Source of the DNA: an uncultured Prevotellaceae bacterium
GTDB lineage: Bacteria > Bacteroidota > Bacteroidia > Bacteroidales > Bacteroidaceae
Reading direction: 5' to 3'
Length of the DNA stretch: 37,633 nt
Assembly (NCBI GenBank): GCA_947166655.1
Contig: CAMVFC010000019.1
Span: 1-37,633 of the forward strand
The notes under the pieces were generated by a model that was given only the letters and a program-made list of their open reading frames with translations, was not told the DNA's origin and did no database searches. Shown here in pieces: positions 1 through 6,146 of this stretch. Each line of letters opens with the position of its first letter. Position 1 is the first letter of the stretch. The translations under genes were made by a program, and so were the position numbers.

Positions 1-421
1 TAAGCGCCTGTCCTCGAAGACATCCGGCCGCACCGGCGAACGTTCGTTCCCGACATAAGGGATGCTCCATCAGCCTTATAGCATTGATGACTTTCTCTTA
101 ATTCCTCATGGCTGCTGCCGACGCTCTGCCTTGCGGGAAACGGAGTCTTGCACACTGATTTTGAACATGCCACGGCGATTTTCCGATGCAAAGGTAAGGC
201 AGGCCGGGCGCGGCAAGTACCAATGCTTTATGGCTGCACAAAAACGGATGACAGCTTTCCACACTTTGCCGCTTGACTCAGGGAGTGAAGGGACAAAGTG
301 GGTATTTCATGCAGTTTTCTGGCCATTCCTTGCCGTAGGTTCGCTTCCCCCGCCACCTTGGTCGTAGCACCGTAAAAATTACCGCCCGTCAAGGGTATGT
401 CCCATTAAATCCTACAGCGTT
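1..421. other. No supported gene; window-edge accessory DNA
   Basis: I find no convincing gene here. Short open frames exist on both strands but none resembles a known family. The minus frame running off the window edge (about 1-69) would encode a few residues around YVGNERSPVRPDVF, which could be the broken edge of a gene continuing to the left, but it is too short to assign. Given what follows (a broken MutS-I-like gene, foreign-looking low-GC genes, a transposase stub), this is probably mobile-element debris. Confidence 0.4.
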
Positions 422-784
422 ATGAAAGTTCAAGTGAATCACAATCCCGCACTGCGTCAGCTCTACTTCAATTTCGAGGAGCCTGTCCTGAAGCCCGTAG
501 AAAAAGACAGCGATATTCCAATGTACATGAAACAGTTCAAGGATCTGAAGGCCAAACATCCGGACGCACTCCTGCTGTTCCGAACAGGCGATTTCTATAC
601 GTCATTCGAAGAGGATGCCGTAAACGCGGCTGACAGCCTAGGGATAATCGTCACGTACAAGAACGATTTTCGACAGGCTTCGTTCCCGCACCACGCACTG
701 GATACGTATCTTCCAAAACTGATATGATGCGGATTCAGAATTGCCATCTGTGATCTGATAACAGCTCCGAAGAAGGGCCGATAG
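422..784 (+). pseudogene. MutS domain I-like protein, interrupted by a nonsense codon
   Basis: The frame opens at the ATG at 422 and reads a short protein resembling the N-terminal mismatch-recognition domain (domain I) of MutS: 'LLLFRTGDFYTSFEEDAVNAADSLGI' in outline, followed by FPHHALDTYLPKLI. A TGA at 725-727 stops it after 101 codons. The same frame stays open beyond that stop to a TAG at 782-784 and continues the family pattern, with RIAICDLITAPKK corresponding to the usual GKRVAICDQLE-PK segment. The TGA sits where the family normally has Arg, so a single CGA-to-TGA transition would explain it. Stand-alone MutS-I-like proteins occur on Bacteroidetes conjugative elements, so this is probably a relic of one. 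A true short isoform is possible but less likely. Confidence 0.7.
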
Positions 785-985
785 GCTCTTCTTCATGAAC
801 TGTAAGCATGCAGCAAAGCACCATTCAAAGATGGCTAAGAAAAGCTCCAGCTGTGTCCCGTACACGGCGGGATTTAACATGCTCACGGGATGGTAAATTG
901 TCAGGAAAATTCTCAAAATACACAATATTTCCAGCCTATTTGATTCTTTTAACTCATATGGTAACGATATATCTAAGAATAGTAG

Positions 986-993
986 TACTTTTG
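986..993 (+). promoter_or_regulatory. Bacteroidetes -7 box (TACTTTTG) for the low-GC pair
   Basis: TACTTTTG fits the Bacteroidetes -7 consensus TAnnTTTG and lies about 50 bp upstream of the ATG at 1044. A clear -33 TTG element at the usual 19-21 bp spacing was not seen, so this is a moderate call. Confidence 0.45.
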
Positions 994-1043
994 CGTTCGC
1001 AAAACCTCATCCAGTTAAAAGCTACACAATAATACTCAGAGTT

Positions 1044-1715
1044 ATGCCAAATACAGAATCGATTGATTTTTACAATCTTTTTAGCCCTAAAAATACTTCA
1101 TGTTTTGACGGATATGGTAAAGCCGTAAAAACGGCTTATCTGAGGCGTGTTGATGATTTCTTTAAGCGAGAAGAAAACATTGGCACAACAGCCTCAATTA
1201 GGGATGTTTTTGAAACAATTAAAGAAGAAAGTAAAATGTTACTTTCAAAAGACCCCGCTTTTGGCCTATACGGACTCATAGATTATATAAATAAACAGAA
1301 ACAGCATCTTTCTTCTATAAGGTTAATATTTGGCAGGCAAGATATTACTTATGAGAGCATTGTTACATTTGTAGTCAAAGTTGCCCTTTTCGACATTGAC
1401 GAAGCAAATTTTTTAAGAGACTACAGTAACCAAAAACATGGTTTCATGATAGTTACAGTAACACATGAGAAAATAATGTGGGAAGCAATTAAGTCGTTAG
1501 ACAACTTTGATATGCTTTTAGCTTATAAACATGATGTTTACGATAAAAAAAGAGAAGAATACAAAGGAATGTGTATTCTAAGAAAGGTAGATGTTAGGAC
1601 TGCAGAACAAAAAAAGAAGGATAATATATCTTACACGCTCGATGAAATGAGCGGCTGTATCTTTATATTGGTGTTCTTCCTTATCTGTATGATTATTGGG
1701 TCAATTATAAAATAA
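1044..1715 (+). CDS. Hypothetical protein with a single C-terminal membrane anchor
   Basis: This 223-residue protein is not one I recognise. It has a long hydrophilic, Lys/Asp/Glu-rich N-terminal part (about 1-200) and one strongly hydrophobic stretch at the very C-terminus (about 203-222, GCIFILVFFLICMIIGSII), so it should sit on the inner membrane with most of its mass in the cytoplasm. No signal peptide or enzymatic motif is visible. The gene is conspicuously AT-rich compared with the polysaccharide and SusCD genes downstream, which suggests recent acquisition. A second small membrane-protein gene starts 6 bp after its stop, so the two are very likely one transcription unit, read from the -7 box at 986. 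Function unknown; a cargo or defence role on a mobile element is only a guess. Confidence 0.65.
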   Translation: MPNTESIDFYNLFSPKNTSCFDGYGKAVKTAYLRRVDDFFKREENIGTTASIRDVFETIKEESKMLLSKDPAFGLYGLIDYINKQKQHLSSIRLIFGRQDITYESIVTFVVKVALFDIDEANFLRDYSNQKHGFMIVTVTHEKIMWEAIKSLDNFDMLLAYKHDVYDKKREEYKGMCILRKVDVRTAEQKKKDNISYTLDEMSGCIFILVFFLICMIIGSIIK

Positions 1716-1721
1716 AAAAGT

Positions 1722-1910
1722 ATGTCTGTAATACTTACTATTCTAATAGGATTAATTATTATGGCAATATTCATTTTAGTGAATATTGGAGTGTTTAGTA
1801 TTTTTGACGACAAAGTCGGAAATGAAGGGTGTATGGGATTTGGCTTTATCATCGCCATCTTGGTTGTCATCGTCCTAGTATTATATGGAATAAGAGCGTG
1901 TGCTTCTTAA
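1722..1910 (+). CDS. Small two-helix membrane protein
   Basis: This is a 62-residue protein with two predicted membrane helices (about 2-26 and 41-58) joined by a short polar loop containing FDDKVGNEG. It follows the preceding tail-anchored protein by 6 bp and shares its AT-rich composition, so the two probably form a functional pair. I recognise no family. Its size would fit a small membrane partner, toxin or immunity-like protein, but no motif decides between these. A strong terminator hairpin lies about 65 bp downstream. Confidence 0.55.
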   Translation: MSVILTILIGLIIMAIFILVNIGVFSIFDDKVGNEGCMGFGFIIAILVVIVLVLYGIRACAS

Positions 1911-1974
1911 CTACTTCGAAATGACCATGTGTTCCGCCGTATGTAGGCGGACACATGATCTTCATTCATGATTT

Positions 1975-2004
1975 ATCCGCTCCGTCTGGAGCGGATTTCT
2001 TTTT
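1975..2004 (+). terminator. Intrinsic terminator after the low-GC pair
   Basis: Perfect 9-bp stem ATCCGCTCC / GGAGCGGAT with a GTCT tetraloop, followed by TTCTTTTT. A second, slightly bulged hairpin (TGTTCCGCC...GGCGGACA, about 1929-1954) lies just upstream. Confidence 0.8.
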
Positions 2005-2799
2005 GCTCTGAGAGAGGAAGGAGAGAGGAAGAAGGTACGAGTTGATGGCCCACCCGCAGCCCCATCGGCTCCGGCTGTCCGTGCCGCCACCGCACATCGT
2101 CACGGACGGAGAGGGCATTTGCTCACGGCCACGCAAGAGCAGACGCACACCGTGGGCAGGTGCCCTCTCTGTCTGTGACGGCCTCCCCTTTGGCAAGGAC
2201 GGCAGGAGATGATGCCTGATACGTAAGCCGATGGCTACAAGGTGAAAGCCCAAGGGCTTCCGGCGGTTCCTCCCTCGGCACTTCATCCGACAGGTGAAGA
2301 GCCTCGGGACTGGTGCTCACGGAAGCCTTGTGTGCAGGTGGCGTACAAGTCCGCACACGTACACACAAGGCACCCGTCTTCTCTATACGGCAAGCCGTAC
2401 TACCTCTTCTATAAACTCTTCTCATTATCAAATCTAAAGCCCCTCGTCGGCACATCACCCTCGGAAAATGAAGTGCTGCCTTGCCCATAGATGGAGCATA
2501 CGGCTTAGCATTTTATTTTCTGAGTGCGAAGAGCGGACGAGGGAGAGAGGTAAGTTGGTTGACCAAAAGCATGACAAGCCTTTACCCTCGGTTCACTGGC
2601 TCTCTGAGGGAAAAGGCACGTCACGCTTTTGGAAAGGAAATCCCTCGGCACATCTTCGGCGTAGAGGCTTTCCTGACAAGCGGCCATATCATCGCACAGT
2701 CACCCGCAATGGCTGCTGTCGGGAAAGCCTGTACTTGAAGAAAAGCCTCGTGGACATGACTCACGAAAGCCTTTCGGGTCACCTGTATAACCGCGTGGA
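2005..2799. other. Gene-free, probably decayed mobile DNA
   Basis: I could not support any gene in this stretch. Open frames of 60-120 codons on both strands overlap each other and show no domain character. A motif of the form CCCTCG...GCAC(A/T)TC recurs near 2272, 2441 and 2642, suggesting old internal duplication or a shared ancestor for the segments. With the transposase stub immediately after it, the stretch is best read as eroded mobile-element sequence. Confidence 0.45.
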
Positions 2800-2937
2800 T
2801 TAACCGAAAATCTTGACCAGTCTGAAGATGAAGAATTTCTTGTCAATAACACCTCTTAGCTGAGCCCTGAAGTCCTTGATTTTTGCATTGAGCGATTCTG
2901 CCGATGCATTGGTCGACCTGTTGACAAAGTAGTACAT
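2800..2937 (-). pseudogene. C-terminal remnant of a transposase (ISL3-like)
   Basis: On the minus strand the frame from 2937 to the TAA at 2800-2802 encodes 45 residues beginning YYFVNRSTNASAESLNAK and continuing with a KDFRAQLRGV segment and FFIFRLVKIFG. The N-S/T-N-A-S/A-E-S-N-A-K-I-K pattern near the C-terminus is typical of Bacteroidetes DDE transposases of the ISL3 type. Everything upstream of the segment, including the catalytic DDE core, is missing. The truncation point coincides with a cluster of TTTGTATCACA repeats. The Met at 2935-2937 is probably an internal residue rather than a start. Confidence 0.65.
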
Positions 2938-2979
2938 TTGTATCACATTTGTATCACATTTCCGCGATTTGTATCACAT
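2937..2979. repeat. Short direct repeats TTTGTATCACAT (three copies)
   Basis: Copies begin at 2937, 2948 and 2968, the first two overlapping with an 11-bp period. They abut the broken end of the transposase remnant and lie about 180 bp from the tRNA-Asp 3' end. No function can be assigned. The GTATCA core resembles the core of the 22-bp tandem repeats at 10677-10786. Confidence 0.6.
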
Positions 2980-3160
2980 CTCAAGGTCGCGAAAGGAGCT
3001 GAAAAGAGCCCAAAAGAAACATCGGGCGCAGTTGGTTTAACTGCTCCCTAATCGGATGAAAGAACAAATAGTGATGAAATAATTTTGCCGCTTTGAGGAA
3101 TGCATCCTCTGCGTTATTCTCTGATTCTTAGGTATGTAAGAAGCACTTTCTTACCTTTTG

Positions 3161-3235
3161 CGGTGCGTACGGGGCTCGAACCCGTGACCCCATGCGTGAC
3201 AGGCATGTATTCTAACCAGACTGAACTAACGCACC
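3161..3235 (-). tRNA. trnD: tRNA-Asp (GTC)
   Basis: On the minus strand GGTGCGT pairs with ACGCACC to form the acceptor stem, with discriminator G. The anticodon loop CTGTCAC carries GTC between CATGC and GCATG stems, and the T-loop GGTTCGAGCC is canonical. CCA is not encoded. An intrinsic terminator separates it from the upstream tRNA-Glu, so it may have its own promoter or depend on read-through. Confidence 0.95.
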
Positions 3236-3243
3236 ATTAGGGG

Positions 3244-3274
3244 TAAAAAGAAGGGGATTGTTGAAAATCCCCTT
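3244..3274 (-). terminator. Intrinsic terminator between tRNA-Glu and tRNA-Asp
   Basis: On the minus strand AAGGGGATT / AATCCCCTT forms a 9-bp stem with a 6-nt loop, followed by CTTTTTA. It lies in the 41-bp gap after tRNA-Glu and would end transcription of the Ser-Glu pair before tRNA-Asp. Confidence 0.7.
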
Positions 3275-3276
3275 TG

Positions 3277-3348
3277 TAGCGCCTACGGGAATCGAACCCG
3301 TGTTCCATGCGTGAGAGGCATGTGTCCTAGCCGCTAGACGAAAGCGCC
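3277..3348 (-). tRNA. trnE: tRNA-Glu (CTC)
   Basis: Minus-strand cloverleaf: D-arm region TTCGTCTAGCGGCTAGGAC as in bacterial tRNA-Glu, anticodon loop CTCTCAC giving CTC, and a canonical T-loop GGTTCGATTCC. The acceptor stem is GGCGCTT with AGGCGCT, including a G-T closing pair. CCA is not encoded. The CTC anticodon would read only GAG. Confidence 0.93.
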
Positions 3349-3358
3349 ATGATGGAAG

Positions 3359-3445
3359 CGGAAGCTGGGGGATTCGAACCCCCGGTACGGTAACCCGTAC
3401 GTCAGTTTAGCAAACTGGTGGTTTCAGCCACTCACCCAAACTTCC
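3359..3445 (-). tRNA. trnS: tRNA-Ser (GCT)
   Basis: 87-nt minus-strand tRNA with a long variable arm (CGTACGGGTTACCGTACC region), anticodon GCT within TTGCTAA, acceptor stem GGAAGTT/AGCTTCC and discriminator G. It is first in the Ser-Glu-Asp array and lies about 70 bp downstream of a recognisable promoter. Confidence 0.95.
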
Positions 3446-3518
3446 TTGGGAGTTATTTCCCAGCCTTGCAATCTGCAATTTTCATTGCTTTGGAGAACTC
3501 TTTCCCCGAATTGCGCTG

Positions 3519-3549
3519 CAAAGGTAGATGTTTTTGGCGAATTGTGCAA
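3519..3549 (-). promoter_or_regulatory. Promoter for the tRNA array
   Basis: On the minus strand a TTG (plus-strand 3547-3549) and TACCTTTG (3519-3526) are separated by 20 bp, matching the Bacteroidetes TTTG-N19-21-TAnnTTTG arrangement. It points toward tRNA-Ser and is divergent from the polysaccharide operon promoter. Confidence 0.7.
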
Positions 3550-3569
3550 GTTTTTCGGTGAGAAAATTG

Positions 3570-3577
3570 TATCTTTG
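3570..3577 (+). promoter_or_regulatory. -7 box (TATCTTTG) of the polysaccharide operon
   Basis: TATCTTTG matches TAnnTTTG and lies 24 bp upstream of the ATG at 3601, giving a very short leader. A canonical -33 element at standard spacing is not obvious. Confidence 0.55.
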
Positions 3578-3600
3578 CCGCAAATTTAGTGTAAGAGCAA

Positions 3601-4032
3601 ATGAAAGAAAGCTGCTGGCCTAAGGGCGTTCAAGTGATACAATTTCCTCAGCATGTGGATGAAAGGGGGGTGCTGACCTTTGGCGAGGGAGGCATTCATG
3701 TTCCTTTTGATGTGCGTCGTATTTTTTGGATTACTGATGTTCCGGCAGGCCAAGTTCGGGGCGGTCATGCCCATCGGACCTGCCATGAAGTGGTCTGTGC
3801 TGTGGGTGGGAGTTTCGAAATCGAGGTGAGCGATGGCCGTGTGAGTCGCGTCTTCCGGCTCTCCGATGCTTCGGAAGGTCTTCTCATCCCTGCGGGTGTA
3901 TGGTGTGAGCTTCGTCATTTCAGTCCTGGCACAGTCTGTCTGGTGGCCGCCTCGCAGGCCTACGATGCCGGAGGTTATATCCACGACCATGCTATTTGGC
4001 TGGAAGAGCAGCGGAGGAGGAACGAGCAATGA
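3601..4032 (+). CDS. fdtA: FdtA/QdtA-family dTDP-4-keto-6-deoxyhexose 3,4-ketoisomerase
   Basis: This 143-residue protein is a single cupin domain of the FdtA family. The signature [13 protein letters not shown] (R53, H56, H58) is the active-site segment that catalyses 3,4-ketoisomerisation of dTDP-4-keto-6-deoxyglucose, and the following VGGSFEIEV, the central LLIPAGVW and a C-terminal YIHDH motif also fit. Length is normal. Whether the product is the 3-keto-6-deoxy-galacto or -gluco form (FdtA versus QdtA) cannot be read from the sequence. The stop overlaps the start of the next gene (ATGA), and that gene encodes the aminotransferase that would use the 3-keto product, so the two act in sequence. 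RmlA and RmlB, needed to make the substrate, are not in the window. Confidence 0.88.
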   Translation: MKESCWPKGVQVIQFPQHVDERGVLTFGEGGIHVPFDVRRIFWITDVPAGQVRGGHAHRTCHEVVCAVGGSFEIEVSDGRVSRVFRLSDASEGLLIPAGVWCELRHFSPGTVCLVAASQAYDAGGYIHDHAIWLEEQRRRNEQ

Positions 4033-6146
4033 GAATTATTCAATATACCAATCAGCAGGCAGATGCGTGGGATGCCTTTGTCCGTGCATCGAAGAATGGG
4101 ACATTCCTTCATGAACGTCGCTTCATGGATTATCATTCCGACCGCTTTTCGGACTGTTCGTTGATGATTTATGAGGACAATGAGTTGGTGGCTTTGTTCC
4201 CAGCCAACTGGGATGCTGGTAGTCAGGTCCTGTATTCGCATCAAGGCCTCACTTATGGCGGCCTGCTTCTTACGGCGGGCGCTTCGCAACATCAGGTGCT
4301 TGTCATCATGCAGGGCATCCTGCTTTGGTGCATAGACTATCTGCAAGCCCGGCGTGTCGTTTACAAACCTATACCTTATATATATAGTGACTGCGCCGCC
4401 GAGGAAGACCTTTATGCACTGTTCCGTGCCGGTGCTCGTCTGCGTACGCGTGCGGTGAGCAGTGTTGTGACGATGTCCAATCCGCTGAAGATGCGTAAGC
4501 TGCGGATGCGTGGAGCCAAGAAAGCGATTGATAACGACCTTTATATCGACCGGATGACCGAGGAGGAATGGCCCGCCTTGCATGAGTTCTGGGAGATATT
4601 AAAGGATGTCCTGATGCGTCATCATCAAGTGCGTCCCGTGCATACAGAGGAAGAGATGCGGCTGCTGATGTCCCGCTTTCCGCAGCAGATCAAGCTCTAT
4701 ATGGTGCGTCGTCAGCGTGAAGTCCTGGCCGGATGTGTCGTGTTTATCACGCGCAATGTGGCTCACATCCAGTACATCGCGGCTAACGATGAGGGCCGTG
4801 AGCTCGGCGCGTTGGACCTCTTGTTCCGCCATCTCATCACTGAGCGTTTCAGACAGACGCCGTATTTAGACTTTGGCGTGTCCACGGAGAACGGCGGACA
4901 AGTGCTCAACGAGGGCCTCATCTTCCAGAAAGAAGGCTTTGGTGCCCGTTCCGTGTGTTATGACAGTTATGAAATCGACCTCGACCGTGCCGTCATCGAG
5001 CAGATGCTGCCCGGCACGGTGGCGGCCGAGGGTACGGTGCGTTTCCTCGACCTGAAGCGCGTCAATGCCAGCTTCGAACCTCTTCTGAGTGAAGAGGTCG
5101 TGCGCGTCCTGCATAGTGGCCGTTATCTTCAGGGCGAGAGTGTGTCCGCCTTCGAGCGGCATTTTGCCGAGTATATCGGCGTGCGGCATTGTGTCTTGTG
5201 TGGCAATGGCTTGGAGGCTCTGACGCTCATCCTTCGTGCCTGCAAGCATCTGAATGCGTGGACTGACGACAGTGAGGTCATCGTGCCTGCCAACACTTTC
5301 ATTGCCACCATCCTGGCCATCCGGGAAGCCGGCCTGCGGCCCGTGTTCTGCGAGCCCTCGCTTAGCAATTACCTGATAGATGTCGATGCCATGCAGCGTC
5401 TGCTGACATCGCGTACGGTGGCTCTTCTTCCCGTCCACCTTTACGGTCGTGTGTGTGATATGACCTCCATCAATGCCTTTGCCGCCGACCATCATCTGCT
5501 CGTCATTGAAGATGCGGCACAGGCCCATGGCGCCATGTTGGGCGACAAGAAAGCAGGCGCTCTGGGCCATGCCGCAGGGTTCAGTTTCTATCCAGCCAAG
5601 AATCTGGGCGCTCTGGGCGACGCCGGTTGTGTGACGACGAACGACGATCAGTTGGCCCAGACCATCCGTATGATGGCCAATTACGGTTCGCGCGAGAAGT
5701 ACGTCCACGAGCTGCCCGGCTTGAATTCGCGTACCGACGAGTTGCAGGCAGCCGTGCTGGATGTCAAGTTGCCGCGTCTGGATGCCGATAATGAGCGTCG
5801 CCGCTGGATCGCCCGCCGTTATCTCGAAGGCATCGACAATCCGCTCATCACCTTGCCTTCGCTTCCTGCAGACGCCTGCGAGCACGTCTTTTACGTCTTC
5901 CCTGTGCGCTGTGGTTACCGCGATGAGCTCATACGTTTCTTGTCCGAGCATCAGGTCGAGACCCTGGTGCACTATCCCATTCCCCCTCATAAGCAGTCTG
6001 CCCTGTCCGAATTTGCATCGCTGAAGCTCCCGGTGACCGAGCAGATTCATCGTGAGATCCTCAGTCTGCCCATCTCTCCGCTACTGACAGAGCGGGAAGT
6101 GGAGCGGGTCATCAAGGCCGTGAACCTCTTTAATGTTCAGCAGTGA
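4029..6146 (+). CDS. Fused GNAT/FemAB-like N-acyltransferase and DegT/DnrJ/EryC1 sugar aminotransferase
   Basis: This is a 705-residue bifunctional protein. Residues about 1-330 resemble a GNAT/FemAB-like acyltransferase found as a separate protein in Bacteroides polysaccharide clusters ([19 protein letters not shown] near the start; FDFG-type [21 protein letters not shown] near the end). Residues about 336-700 are a complete PLP aminotransferase of the DegT family, with [11 protein letters not shown] (pyridine-nitrogen Asp) and [15 protein letters not shown], in which K524 is the Schiff-base lysine. With the preceding ketoisomerase this should convert a 3-keto sugar nucleotide to the 3-amino sugar and then acylate the amine. 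I chose ATG 4029, which overlaps the fdtA stop, over an upstream in-frame ATG at 3996 lying inside fdtA. The acyl donor and final sugar are unknown. Confidence 0.87.
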   Translation: MRIIQYTNQQADAWDAFVRASKNGTFLHERRFMDYHSDRFSDCSLMIYEDNELVALFPANWDAGSQVLYSHQGLTYGGLLLTAGASQHQVLVIMQGILLWCIDYLQARRVVYKPIPYIYSDCAAEEDLYALFRAGARLRTRAVSSVVTMSNPLKMRKLRMRGAKKAIDNDLYIDRMTEEEWPALHEFWEILKDVLMRHHQVRPVHTEEEMRLLMSRFPQQIKLYMVRRQREVLAGCVVFITRNVAHIQYIAANDEGRELGALDLLFRHLITERFRQTPYLDFGVSTENGGQVLNEGLIFQKEGFGARSVCYDSYEIDLDRAVIEQMLPGTVAAEGTVRFLDLKRVNASFEPLLSEEVVRVLHSGRYLQGESVSAFERHFAEYIGVRHCVLCGNGLEALTLILRACKHLNAWTDDSEVIVPANTFIATILAIREAGLRPVFCEPSLSNYLIDVDAMQRLLTSRTVALLPVHLYGRVCDMTSINAFAADHHLLVIEDAAQAHGAMLGDKKAGALGHAAGFSFYPAKNLGALGDAGCVTTNDDQLAQTIRMMANYGSREKYVHELPGLNSRTDELQAAVLDVKLPRLDADNERRRWIARRYLEGIDNPLITLPSLPADACEHVFYVFPVRCGYRDELIRFLSEHQVETLVHYPIPPHKQSALSEFASLKLPVTEQIHREILSLPISPLLTEREVERVIKAVNLFNVQQ

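Noticed and set aside
62..367. 101-codon plus-strand frame at the window start
   Set aside because: Unusual composition, no family resemblance, no promoter; probably chance.
2123..2803. Several overlapping frames of 60-121 codons
   Set aside because: They overlap on both strands, share no pattern with known families and lie in repeat-containing debris.
3136..3154. Hairpin GTAAGAA-GCACT-TTCTTAC downstream of tRNA-Asp as a terminator
   Set aside because: The stem is real but AT-rich and lacks a T-tract on the minus strand, so a terminator role is not supported.
3996..4028. Upstream ATG extension of the acyltransferase-aminotransferase
   Set aside because: It lies inside fdtA in another frame; ATG 4029 overlaps the fdtA stop and begins the family-like sequence.
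4866..6050. 394-codon minus-strand frame over the aminotransferase fusion
   Set aside because: Shadow of a confidently identified DegT domain on the other strand.
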